Assembly: GCA_958436475.1 (NCBI GenBank)
Contig: CAUBKG010000003.1
Location: 1 to 50,435 of the forward strand
Direction of reading: 5' to 3'
Length of the DNA stretch: 50,435 nucleotides
Source of the DNA: an uncultured Clostridia bacterium
GTDB taxonomy: Bacteria; Bacillota; Clostridia; Oscillospirales; Acutalibacteraceae
Shown here one piece after another: positions 9,284 to 16,487 of this stretch. A program made the translations under genes and the position numbers. The notes beneath the pieces are model-generated. The model was not told where the DNA came from. It did no database searches and saw only the letters and a list, made by a program, of their open reading frames with translations. Positions within the stretch are counted from its first letter, which is position 1; every line of letters begins with the position of its first letter.

Positions 9284-10153
9284 ATGAGCTTTGAACTGAT
9301 TACCGATTCCTCCGCCAATCTGACCGACGGCCAGATAGAAGCCTTCGGCCTGCATATTATTTCCCTCCGGGTGCGCGTGGAGGGCAGGGAATATTTGAGC
9401 TATGAAAAAGGGAAGCCTACCGATATCCGTCCGTTTTACGATATGATGCGCGAGAAAAAGAGCATCACCACTTCGCACATCAATTATGAGGACTGCCGGA
9501 AGGTATTCTGCTCGCAGCTGGACGAGGGAAAAGATATTTTATACATCGGCTTTTCCTCGGCATTGAGCGGGACCTACCAGGCGGCGCAGCTGGTGGCGGA
9601 CGATTTGAAGCCGCAGTATCCCGACCGCAAAATTTACTGTGTGGATTCGCTTGCCGCCTCGATGGGGGAGGGGCTGCTCATCCATTATGCGGCAGACCTG
9701 CGGGAAGAGGGAAAAAGCATCGAAGAAGTGTACCAGTGGCTGCTGGATAACCGGCTTCACCTGTGCCATTGGTTCACCGTGGACGATCTCTTCTTCCTGA
9801 AGCGCGGCGGCCGCATTCCAGCGGCAACGGCGCTGCTCGGCACGATGCTGGGTATCAAGCCGGTCATGCATGTGGACGATGAAGGAAGACTCGTCCCTGT
9901 GGGAAAGGTGCGCGGGCGCAAAAATTCGCTGGATGCGCTGGTGCAGCACATGGAGGAGACGGCGGTCCGCCCCGCGGAGCAGACCGTGTTTATCAGCCAT
10001 GGAGACTGCATCGAAGATGCGGAATATGTAAAGGAACAAGTGAAAAAGAGGATGAAGGTGAAGGATATCGTTATCAATTATGTGGATCCGGTCATCGGGG
10101 CGCACTCAGGGCCGGGCACGGTGGCGCTCTTTTTCCTCGGCACGAAGCGGTAG
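9284..10153 (+). CDS. DegV family fatty-acid-binding protein
   Basis: The 289-residue protein has the DegV fold. It begins FELITDSSANL, has TTSHIN near residue 64 and GFSSALSGTYQ near residue 90. These are the usual motifs that bind the fatty-acid carboxylate in the FakB/DegV family. Family members bind a single fatty acid and can present it to a fatty-acid kinase such as FakA, which is not in this window. The preceding AAAGGAG gives a clear start. Linkage to an SGNH hydrolase fits a role in acyl-chain handling. Confidence 0.9.
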   Translation: MSFELITDSSANLTDGQIEAFGLHIISLRVRVEGREYLSYEKGKPTDIRPFYDMMREKKSITTSHINYEDCRKVFCSQLDEGKDILYIGFSSALSGTYQAAQLVADDLKPQYPDRKIYCVDSLAASMGEGLLIHYAADLREEGKSIEEVYQWLLDNRLHLCHWFTVDDLFFLKRGGRIPAATALLGTMLGIKPVMHVDDEGRLVPVGKVRGRKNSLDALVQHMEETAVRPAEQTVFISHGDCIEDAEYVKEQVKKRMKVKDIVINYVDPVIGAHSGPGTVALFFLGTKR

Positions 10154-10223
10154 CGGAATATTGGCTGCAAGGCTCCGGCTTCTGCGTTGGCAAGCGTTTG
10201 AAGGTAAACTCATATAAGTTCTT

Positions 10224-10252
10224 GCGGCTGCCGGCCGGGCAGCCGCTTTTTT
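10224..10252 (+). terminator. Terminator after degV
   Basis: The stem GCGGCTGCC / GGCAGCCGC (10224-10232 and 10238-10246) with a 5-nt loop is followed directly by six T residues. It is a canonical intrinsic terminator ending the SGNH-degV operon. Confidence 0.92.
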
Positions 10253-10292
10253 ATTTGGATATAGGAACAACGCGTGAAATCCGGTGCGGTAC

Positions 10293-10695
10293 ATGGTATA
10301 ATATCTGCAAAGCAGATATTATACCTGCCTTATGCCCCCACGCCGCAGGAGCGGCGGGATGGGCAATTATACCATTCGTGCTTTGCACTCATGGTATAAT
10401 AACCCCACGGCGGCGCGGTGGAACGCGCCGGAGCGGCGTTGCCGCCCCCGAAAATCAGAGATTTTCCCCGTGTGAACATTTTACCACCAAAAGGCGGCGC
10501 TGCGGCGCCGCGCGCGGCAAGGGCCGCTTACAAACGCTACGCGTTTGCTTTTGTGGTATAATATTGACTACGCCAATATTATACTTGACCGGATGCCCTC
10601 ACCGGCTCGCCGCCAAAGAGCGGCAACCGCCGGGAACGGGCAATTATACCATTCACGCTCTGCGTTCATGGTATAATAACCGCAAAACGGCGGAA
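10293..10695. repeat. Repeat cluster 1 of the GGTATAAT palindromic family
   Basis: GGTATAAT boxes occur at 10295, 10393, 10555 and 10670. The first opens a perfect 14-bp hairpin (arm GGTATAATATCTGC, loop AAA, 10295-10325). A GC-rich hairpin beginning TGCCCCCACG and a third hairpin with arms TATACCAT / ATGGTATA follow. Positions 10401-10560 are a 160-bp module that recurs at 17975-18134. A variant hairpin (arm GTATAATATTG) lies at 10557-10585. The cluster fills most of the 690-bp gap between degV and the ABC transporter, and I find no gene in it. Confidence 0.88.
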
Positions 10696-10844
10696 TGAGA
10701 ATTTTACCGTCTCCATGCCCTGCCAGAGGCGGAAAGGGGCGTTGTTTCACTGGAGGCGGAAGCCGGCCCATATCGTTTTATCCGGCTCGCTCTGAAAAGA
10801 AATTCCAGTGCGTTTCCAAAACTTGAAAGGCAAAGGAGAAGATA

Positions 10845-11759
10845 ATGAATAATATCATTCAGATCGACCGCCTGTGCAAAAGCTTCGGCGAAGTAAAGGC
10901 GGTGCAGGATCTCAGCTTCCGGGTGAAGGAAGGCGAGCTGTTTGCCTTCCTCGGCGTCAACGGCGCGGGAAAAAGCACCACCATTTCCATCCTGTGCGGC
11001 CAGCTCGCGAGGGATTCCGGCAGTGTGGCGGTCGGCGGCGAGAGCATAGACCGCAATATGGATAAAATCAAACGGGAACTGGGCGTTGTGTTCCAGAATT
11101 CCGCACTGGACCGGGTGCTGAGCGTGCAGGATAACCTCATGAACCGCGCCGCGCTCTATGGCATCACCGGGGCTGCGTTCCGCAGACGGCTGGACGAGCT
11201 AATGGAGCTGCTGGATTTCCGCGGCCTTCTGAAACGGACGGTCGGCAAGCTGTCCGGCGGGCAGCGCAGGCGGATCGACATTGCCCGGGCGCTCTTACAT
11301 AAACCGAGAATCCTGATTCTCGATGAGCCCACCACCGGGCTCGACCCGCAGACCCGCAAAACGGTCTGGGATGTGATGGCAAGGCTGCGGCGCGAGGAAC
11401 ACATGACGATATTCCTCACCACGCACTACATGGAAGAAGCGGCAGACGCCGATTACGTCGTAATTCTAGACAGCGGTAAAATCGCAGCCGAGGGTACGCC
11501 TCTCCAGCTCAAGAATACCTGGACCGGCGATTTCATCACGCTTTATGGTGTGGATGAAGCACAGGCAGCGAGCTTTGGTATGCCGTATGAACCGATCCGG
11601 GACGCATACCGGGTGGCCGTTCCGGATACGTCCGCGGCCACGAGCCTGATCGTCCGGTACCCGGAAATTTTTCGGGATTATGAGATCACCAAAGGAAAAA
11701 TGGACGATGTATTCCTCGCGGTGACCGGCAGGAAGCTTACGGGAGGTGAGGAGAAATGA
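10845..11759 (+). CDS. ABC transporter ATP-binding protein (drug/antibiotic export type)
   Basis: The 304-residue nucleotide-binding subunit resembles the DrrA/CcmA group. It has Walker A GVNGAGKST (residues 37-45), signature LSGGQRRRIDIARAL, Walker B ILILDEPTTGLDP and the H-loop TTHYMEEA. The C-terminal 80 residues are the extra domain typical of ABC-2 exporters. The start follows AAAGGAGAAGATA. Its stop overlaps the permease start by 4 bp, so the pair is translationally coupled. The substrate cannot be read from sequence; drugs, lipids or peptides are all possible. Confidence 0.93.
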   Translation: MNNIIQIDRLCKSFGEVKAVQDLSFRVKEGELFAFLGVNGAGKSTTISILCGQLARDSGSVAVGGESIDRNMDKIKRELGVVFQNSALDRVLSVQDNLMNRAALYGITGAAFRRRLDELMELLDFRGLLKRTVGKLSGGQRRRIDIARALLHKPRILILDEPTTGLDPQTRKTVWDVMARLRREEHMTIFLTTHYMEEAADADYVVILDSGKIAAEGTPLQLKNTWTGDFITLYGVDEAQAASFGMPYEPIRDAYRVAVPDTSAATSLIVRYPEIFRDYEITKGKMDDVFLAVTGRKLTGGEEK

Positions 11760-12658
11760 GTGCATTATGGGGCTTGATCCGGCGCAATACCAAGCTGTTT
11801 TTCAAGGATAAGGGGATGTTTTTCACTTCACTCATCACCCCGCTGATACTGCTTTTGCTGTTTGTTACCTTCCTCGGAAACGTCTACCGCGAAAGCTTCC
11901 GCGCTTTTATCCCCGAAGGCATGACCGTTCCGGAAAGCCTCGTCGAGGGTTTTGTGGGAGGCTGGCTGTTTTCCTCCCTGCTTGCGGTGTGCTGCGTTAC
12001 GGTGGCATTCTGCTCCAACCTTTTAATGGTACAGGATAAGGTTACGGGCGCGCGAGGGGACCTTACCGTCGCACCCGTCAAACGGTCCACCCTGGCGCTT
12101 AGCTATTATATCTCCACTGCGCTTTCCACGCTGATTATCTGCGGGGTGGCGCTCATCGCCTGCTTTCTGTATCTCTCTCAGGCGGGCTGGTATTTGTCGG
12201 CGGAAGACGTTCTCCTCACCATCCTCGATGTGTTCCTGCTCGTGATGTTCGGCACGGCGCTCTCGTCGGCCGTCAATCACTTTTTGACCACGCAGGGCCA
12301 GATGTCCGCGGTGGGGGCGATCGTTAGCGCGGCGTATGGCTTTATCTGCGGCGCATATATGCCGATTTCCCAGTTTTCAGAGGGCATCCAGAGATTCGTT
12401 TCCTTTCTGCCCGGAACCTACGGCACGGCGCTGCTGCACAACCACCTGATGCGGGGCGTGCTGAACGAGCTGGAGAACGGGTATTTTCCGGCGGAGACCG
12501 TGAATGGAATCCGCGATGGCTTTGACACCAGCATCTGTTTTTTCGGCCACCAGGTTACACCCCCGCAGATGTATGGGATCCTCGGCGGCTCCGTTATCCT
12601 GCTGATCGCCGTGTATATCGTGCTGAACGCGGGAAAGGGCAGGCGGGCGGCAGGCTGA
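11756..12658 (+). CDS. ABC-2 type transporter permease
   Basis: The 300-residue integral membrane protein starts inside the stop of the ATPase gene, preceded by GGGAGGTGAGG. It has the ABC-2 layout: a first membrane helix near residues 25-45, an extracytoplasmic segment, then five more helices ending at about residue 295. Near residue 200 the stretch YGFICGAYMPISQF matches the conserved C-terminal helix region of daunorubicin-type permeases. It forms the membrane part of an exporter with the upstream ATPase. Confidence 0.92.
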   Translation: MSALWGLIRRNTKLFFKDKGMFFTSLITPLILLLLFVTFLGNVYRESFRAFIPEGMTVPESLVEGFVGGWLFSSLLAVCCVTVAFCSNLLMVQDKVTGARGDLTVAPVKRSTLALSYYISTALSTLIICGVALIACFLYLSQAGWYLSAEDVLLTILDVFLLVMFGTALSSAVNHFLTTQGQMSAVGAIVSAAYGFICGAYMPISQFSEGIQRFVSFLPGTYGTALLHNHLMRGVLNELENGYFPAETVNGIRDGFDTSICFFGHQVTPPQMYGILGGSVILLIAVYIVLNAGKGRRAAG

Positions 12659-12679
12659 GGAAACGCGCCAAGCGTTTCC
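12659..12679 (+). terminator. Short hairpin after the ABC permease
   Basis: An 8-bp stem GGAAACGC / GCGTTTCC with a 5-nt loop begins right at the permease stop. No T-run follows, so it may only stabilise the transcript end. Confidence 0.35.
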
Positions 12680-12812
12680 GCTTCGAACACCGGCCGCACG
12701 GCGGAATCTGCGGAAATGCCGCGCCGCCAAAGCCCGAAATCCCTGCGCAGGGGGCGGCGGGCCGGGAAAAAGCACGGCGCTTTACCCGAAAAAGGAAGGA
12801 GGAATCGCATTT

Positions 12813-13376
12813 ATGCAGCTCGAAACCAAACGGCTCATTCTGCGCCCCTGGGAGGACGGCGACGCAGAGGAGCTCTATCGATACGCAAAGGACCCGGCCG
12901 TCGGCCCCATTGCAGGCTGGCCGCCGCACACGAGCGTGGAAAACAGCCTCGGGATCATCCGCGGCGTTTTATCCGAGCCGGAGACGTATGCCGTGGTGCT
13001 GAAGCAAACCGGAAAGCCGGTGGGCAGCGCGGGCATCCTGTTTCCCGGGAAGGGGAACGCCCCTATGAAGGAGAGCGAGGCGGAGGTGGGATACTGGATC
13101 GGCGTGCCTTACTGGGGGAGGGGTCTCATCCCCGAAGCTGTAAACGAACTGCTGCGCCGCTGCTTTGAGGACCTTTCCCGCACGGCGGTGTGGTGCGCTT
13201 ATTTTGATGGAAACACGAAATCAAAACGGGTGCAGGAAAAGTGCGGGTTCATCTATCACCATACGGAACGGGATAAGCCCTGTGAATTGCTGGGGGGCGC
13301 CCGCACGGAGCACTTCACACGCCTTACGGAGGCGGAATGGAGCCGCAGGCGGGAAAAGAAGAAAGCGGAATCCTGA
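12813..13376 (+). CDS. GNAT family N-acetyltransferase (RimJ/RimL type)
   Basis: The 187-residue protein opens with LETKRLILRPWEDGDAEEL, the usual start of the RimJ/RimL subfamily. The acetyl-CoA-binding region is near residues 85-115 (EVGYWIGVPYWGRGLIPEA), followed by the ENxxSxxVxEKxGF-like stretch GNTKSKRVQEKCGF. It transfers acetyl from acetyl-CoA to an amine, possibly a protein N-terminus or a small molecule. AAGGAAGGAGG precedes the start. It follows the ABC exporter on the same strand but is separated by 154 bp. Confidence 0.88.
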   Translation: MQLETKRLILRPWEDGDAEELYRYAKDPAVGPIAGWPPHTSVENSLGIIRGVLSEPETYAVVLKQTGKPVGSAGILFPGKGNAPMKESEAEVGYWIGVPYWGRGLIPEAVNELLRRCFEDLSRTAVWCAYFDGNTKSKRVQEKCGFIYHHTERDKPCELLGGARTEHFTRLTEAEWSRRREKKKAES

Positions 13377-13481
13377 AGCCTCACGGCCGATGCGGCACGG
13401 CGGGAAAATTTTGATAGACAGGCCGCAGCCCACCCGTGATCAGACGGCGGTATGAAGCTGCAGCCCAAAGGAGAAGCAGGT

Positions 13482-13964
13482 ATGAAGTATAGAGCCACGC
13501 TGCTTGTCACCACCGACATGGAGCGTACAAAACGGTTTTATGGGGAAGTGCTGGGGCTTTGCATCGTTGCAGACTTCGGAGCTAATATCACCATGACCGG
13601 AGGCATCAGCTTTCAGACCCTGGAAAGCTGGGCCGGGTTCATCGGTATGCCGGAAGGAAAAATCCGATTGGAAGGAAGGGCCGCCGAGCTTTACTTTGAA
13701 GAGGACGATTTCGACGGCTTCACCGCCCGGCTGGAGAAAATGGAGAATATCCGCCTGGTCCACCCAGTGGTAGAGCACCGCTGGGGCCAGAGGGCCATCC
13801 GGTTTTATGACCCGGATGGGCATATCATCGAGGTGGGCGAAAACATGGCGGCGGTTTGCCGGCGCTTCCTTGCAGGCGGTATGACCGTGGAACAAACGGC
13901 GGCGCGCATGGATGTGCCTCTGGAGATGGTACAAAAGGCGCAGCAAGAGCAGCCCAACACATAA
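13482..13964 (+). CDS. VOC/glyoxalase superfamily protein
   Basis: The 160-residue protein has two beta-alpha-beta halves of the vicinal-oxygen-chelate fold. YRATLLVTTDMERTKRFYGE is at the N-terminus, and HRWGQRAIRFYDPDGHIIEV near residues 100-120 resembles the metal-site strand of glyoxalase and bleomycin-resistance proteins. A C-terminal helical tail (MTVEQTAARMDVPLEMVQKA) looks like a partial helix-turn-helix. I chose ATG 13482 because AAAGGAG lies just upstream. An earlier in-frame ATG at 13452 has no such site. Substrate unknown. Confidence 0.82.
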   Translation: MKYRATLLVTTDMERTKRFYGEVLGLCIVADFGANITMTGGISFQTLESWAGFIGMPEGKIRLEGRAAELYFEEDDFDGFTARLEKMENIRLVHPVVEHRWGQRAIRFYDPDGHIIEVGENMAAVCRRFLAGGMTVEQTAARMDVPLEMVQKAQQEQPNT

Positions 13965-13989
13965 TAGTTAAGAAAAGGAGAATCATTTT

Positions 13990-14052
13990 TTGAAGAACAA
14001 TCGTATGTTCGATTCGGAGATTGCCGGAAACCGGGAGGTTTGCGCAAAATAA
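13990..14052 (+). CDS. Possible 20-codon leader peptide upstream of the RNHCP gene
   Basis: A TTG codon at 13990 lies 9 nt after AAGGAG (13975-13980) and opens a 20-codon frame reading MKNNRMFDSEIAGNREVCAK. An in-frame ATG is at 14005. The stop falls within a hairpin at 14033-14069. I do not recognise the peptide. Its main interest is its position between a good ribosome site and a structure that can also pair with the next gene's ribosome site. It could equally be a chance frame. Confidence 0.35.
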   Translation: MKNNRMFDSEIAGNREVCAK

Positions 14053-14096
14053 TCTCCGCAAAGCCTCCCAAAAGGATGAATATCGCTTTTAGGAGG
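14033..14096 (+). promoter_or_regulatory. Candidate translational switch in the RNHCP leader
   Basis: The arm GGGAGGTTTGCG (14033-14044) pairs with CGCAAAGCCTCCC (14057-14069) with one bulge. The CCTCC of the second arm is also complementary to the ribosome site AGGAGG (14091-14096) of the next gene, so two exclusive structures are possible. The first arm is inside the end of the 20-codon reading frame. Confidence 0.4.
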
Positions 14097-14105
14097 AAAA
14101 TCTCT

Positions 14106-14534
14106 ATGAACCGGGAAAATAAAAGAAAGCAATTGGAAAAGGGATATTATAAAACACACGCCTGCCGGGAGAGCTTTATCTGCAAGGTCTGCGGGAGGCC
14201 GGTCGTCCCGGAGGGGGCCGGAAGCGCCCACAGGAACCACTGCCCGAACTGCCTCTCCAGCCTCCATGTGGATATTTCCCCTGGAGACCGTGCCTCCGAC
14301 TGCGGCGGCATCATGGAGCCCGTTGCCGTATGGGTGCGAAAAGGGGGAGAATGGGCGGTCATCCACCGCTGCCGCCGGTGCGGAGCGCTATCCTCCAACC
14401 GTGTGGCGGCGGATGATAACCCCATGAAGCTGATGTCTATTGCCATGAAGCCGCTCTGCCAGCCGCCCTTTCCCCTGGAACGGATTGAGGAGCTGACGGC
14501 GCTCATGGGAGGGAGCGGCTCCCCCGCGCCATAA
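14106..14534 (+). CDS. RNHCP domain protein
   Basis: The 142-residue protein carries the RNHCP motif itself (HRNHCPNCLSSLHVD near residues 40-55). An upstream CKVCGRP pair and a downstream HRCRRCGALSSNRVAADDN follow, making a small zinc-ribbon-like protein. The family is widespread in Firmicutes and its biochemical role is not established. Start ATG 14106 follows AGGAGGAAAATCTCT. Confidence 0.88.
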   Translation: MNRENKRKQLEKGYYKTHACRESFICKVCGRPVVPEGAGSAHRNHCPNCLSSLHVDISPGDRASDCGGIMEPVAVWVRKGGEWAVIHRCRRCGALSSNRVAADDNPMKLMSIAMKPLCQPPFPLERIEELTALMGGSGSPAP

Positions 14535-14584
14535 CGCCCGGCGCGGCAATCCATGCTTTCCTAAAAAATTCGTGATAAAAACAG

Positions 14585-14620
14585 CCGTGCCGGAAGCTCT
14601 ATCTGGAGCTTCCGGCACGG
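14585..14620. terminator. Bidirectional terminator, RNHCP / trkA
   Basis: A perfect 15-bp stem (CCGTGCCGGAAGCTC and complement) surrounds a 6-nt loop. The minus side ends in CTGTTTTTATC and the plus side in TTTCGTT. It serves the convergent RNHCP gene and trkA pair. Confidence 0.9.
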
Positions 14621-14646
14621 TTTCGTTATTGGGCTTCGGAGCACAA

Positions 14647-15306
14647 TTAGCTGATGCCGAACAGGCGGCGCAGCTCCTTATTGGCGTTCCCTTCCACGAT
14701 GACGATAACATCGTCCCCGCCGAAGAGGCAGGTATCGCCTCGGGGAATAATCATTTTTCCGTTATGGATTACAGATGCCAGAACGCAGTTGTCCGGCAGG
14801 GGAAGGGCGGTCAGGTTCGAACCGCTGTATTTCCAGTTATCGGGAATCAAATACTCGCAGATATTGGCCTCGCCCCGGTTGATATTGCTGAGCAGCTTTA
14901 CGCCCGCGGGGTCGATTTCCCGCTCTATGAAATCAATAATGACATTGGTGCTGCTCACCGGAAAATCGACGCCGAGCCTGCGCATGACCTCCACGTTTTT
15001 GGGGTTGTTGCTGCGGGCGATCGTTTTTTTTACGGCGAATCTCCGCTTGGCGATCTGGCAGGCAATGAGATTGTCCTCATCGTTGCCGGAAACGGCGGCA
15101 AACACATCCGCCTTGGAGATGCCCACCGCGGTCAGGGATTCCACGGAGGTGCCGTCTCCGCAGAGGACGCGGACGTCCAACTCGTCTGCAATGCGTGCGC
15201 AGACCTCTTCCTTGCTTTCGATGATGCGGACGGAATGGCCGTTTTCCCGCATGGTTTTGCAGAGATAATAGCCGACCTTTCCGCCGCCCATGATAATGAT
15301 GTTCAC
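14647..15306 (-). CDS. trkA: TrkA-type K+ uptake regulatory subunit (second copy)
   Basis: The 219-residue RCK protein binds nucleotide and gates a Trk/Ktr potassium channel. Its N-terminal Rossmann domain starts NIIIMGGGKVGYYLCKTM with the dinucleotide glycine motif. An acidic strand end (IIESKEE) follows, and the C-terminal TrkA_C domain spans roughly residues 140-215. The GTG start at 15306 is chosen because GGGGAGG lies 8 nt upstream, and it sits 16 bp after the stop of the first trkA gene. No TrkH/KtrB pore gene is in the window, so the channel partner must be elsewhere. Confidence 0.87.
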   Translation of the reverse strand: MNIIIMGGGKVGYYLCKTMRENGHSVRIIESKEEVCARIADELDVRVLCGDGTSVESLTAVGISKADVFAAVSGNDEDNLIACQIAKRRFAVKKTIARSNNPKNVEVMRRLGVDFPVSSTNVIIDFIEREIDPAGVKLLSNINRGEANICEYLIPDNWKYSGSNLTALPLPDNCVLASVIHNGKMIIPRGDTCLFGGDDVIVIVEGNANKELRRLFGIS

Positions 15307-15322
15307 TTCGAATGCCTCCCCG

Positions 15323-15940
15323 TCAATGCGCGATCTTGCTGATGACGAGCTGGTCGTCGTCCTGCAGCAGATAGTTTCCGTCGGAAGCGAGCTGCATGTG
15401 CCCGCCTGAAATAACCGCAAAGATAACTTCCTCGTGTTTCACGGGCACGTCCGCCAGGCGGCGGCCCACCCAGGCGCGTTCGATGGAGCGCAGGGAAAAT
15501 ACCACGGTGGAAAGCCCAAAATGCACGAGCTTATCCTGATGCCCGTCCACCAAAACCTCCACCATGGCGCTTGCTGTGAGGCGCGTGGGGCAGATGGTTT
15601 CCAGGCCGAACTGGTGGAATACGTCTTCCCGGGAGGGATCGAGGATCCGGGTGACGACGCGGTTTACGTTAAAAAACTCCTTGGCGATTTGCGCTACCAT
15701 GATATTGACGTTGTCGTCATCCGTCACGGTGGCCACCACATCGCAGCTTTCGATTCCCGCCTGACGGAGCACATCGAGGTCCATCGGGACGCCGGCGATC
15801 GTAAAGCCGTTGAAGTTATCGTCCAGCTTGTTGAAGCTCGACGCCCGGCGGTCCAGAACAGAGACCGCATGCCCCTGGTGGGAAAGGATATTTGCAAGCC
15901 TGGAGCCGGTTTTGCCGCAGCCGACAATGAGAATGTTCAA
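15323..15940 (-). CDS. trkA: TrkA-type K+ uptake regulatory subunit (first copy)
   Basis: The 205-residue protein starts MNILIVGCGKTGSRLANIL, the Rossmann glycine motif of RCK domains. DRRASSFNKL follows at the ribose-binding strand. A TrkA_C domain occupies the last 70 residues. It is the promoter-proximal gene of a two-gene operon with the 219-residue paralogue. Tandem RCK genes may form hetero-oligomers or replace the single long TrkA with two RCK units. The upstream promoter at 16054-16081 carries an operator-like palindrome. Confidence 0.9.
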   Translation of the reverse strand: MNILIVGCGKTGSRLANILSHQGHAVSVLDRRASSFNKLDDNFNGFTIAGVPMDLDVLRQAGIESCDVVATVTDDDNVNIMVAQIAKEFFNVNRVVTRILDPSREDVFHQFGLETICPTRLTASAMVEVLVDGHQDKLVHFGLSTVVFSLRSIERAWVGRRLADVPVKHEEVIFAVISGGHMQLASDGNYLLQDDDQLVISKIAH

Positions 15941-15970
15941 GAAAACATCTCCTTAAAAAGAAAATGCAGA

Positions 15971-16003
15971 GGCGATACACCTGGATACCCCGACGGTATC
16001 GCC
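15971..16003 (-). promoter_or_regulatory. 5'-UTR hairpin of the trkA operon
   Basis: GGCGATAC (15971-15978) and GTATCGCC (15996-16003) form an 8-bp stem in the roughly 107-nt leader. I could not match the leader to a known riboswitch, including the ydaO c-di-AMP class often found before potassium genes. Confidence 0.5.
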
Positions 16004-16053
16004 CGGGCAAACGGTGGAAAAACCTTGGTTCCGCCGCCCGCCATTGCGGATTT

Positions 16054-16081
16054 ATTATACTACACCACGGTGTAAAAGCAA
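16054..16081 (-). promoter_or_regulatory. Promoter of the trkA operon with a palindrome in the spacer
   Basis: Read on the minus strand, the boxes are TTGCTT (16076-16081) and TATAAT (16054-16059) with a 16-bp spacer. The spacer contains TACACC-GT-GGTGTA (16061-16074), a symmetric site placed for repressor binding or for a spacer-distorting activator. Confidence 0.6.
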
Positions 16082-16113
16082 GAAATTTCTATCTATTTGT
16101 TTCCATAGGCTAG

Positions 16114-16376
16114 GCGATACCATCCGAATACAATCTGTTTTTCGCGGAAGCCTGAAAAAGGCAAGTTTGTTGGGCGTTTTTTCCATGAGCCAGCAAGCCT
16201 GTAAACGCCCGCTGCCCTGCCTTTTCCATTCACCCGCGAAAAATATTCGACCCCAAGAGGGGGTTTTTGTTGCTTTCAAGGCGGAAGCCGCAAGGCCCAG
16301 CGCCTTGCGATGACCGGCAACGCCGAAAGCGGTAAAAAGGATCCGCTTATGGCGCATGGTACTCGGATGGTATCGC
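16114..16376. repeat. 263-bp inverted-repeat-bounded structured element
   Basis: GCGATACCATCCGA (16114-16127) recurs inverted at 16363-16376. Allowing two mismatches the arms extend to about 21 bp. The interior has nested imperfect palindromes, for example TTTTTCGCGG with its complement near 16231-16240, and CAAGGCG / CGCCTTG near 16279-16306. No gene is visible. The layout resembles a miniature inverted-repeat element, but I see no clear target duplication. Confidence 0.55.
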
Positions 16377-16447
16377 ATGTAATAATAAAGCGAAAATTCT
16401 CCTCGCCCTATCATTCCCGGCGACGGAAAGCTTCATGCGGAAAAATG

Positions 16448-16477
16448 CAAAAACCCCCGCCCGGGCAAGGGCGGGGG
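16448..16477 (-). terminator. Terminator of the GH25 lysozyme gene
   Basis: The stem CCCCCGCCC (16454-16462) and GGGCGGGGG (16469-16477) is followed on the minus strand by a T-run. It lies 11 bp past the lysozyme stop. Confidence 0.92.
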
Positions 16478-16487
16478 AAGGAAAAGC

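Noticed and set aside
10198..10698. Apparent protein-coding frame through repeat cluster 1, and similar frames at 17692-18049 and 38464-38706
   Set aside because: The translations repeat the same phrases because they read through the palindromic repeats; there are no ribosome sites and the frames shift with repeat period.
15941..16053. Leader of the trkA operon considered as a c-di-AMP (ydaO-type) riboswitch
   Set aside because: The conserved core of that riboswitch is not recognisable; only one simple hairpin is clear.
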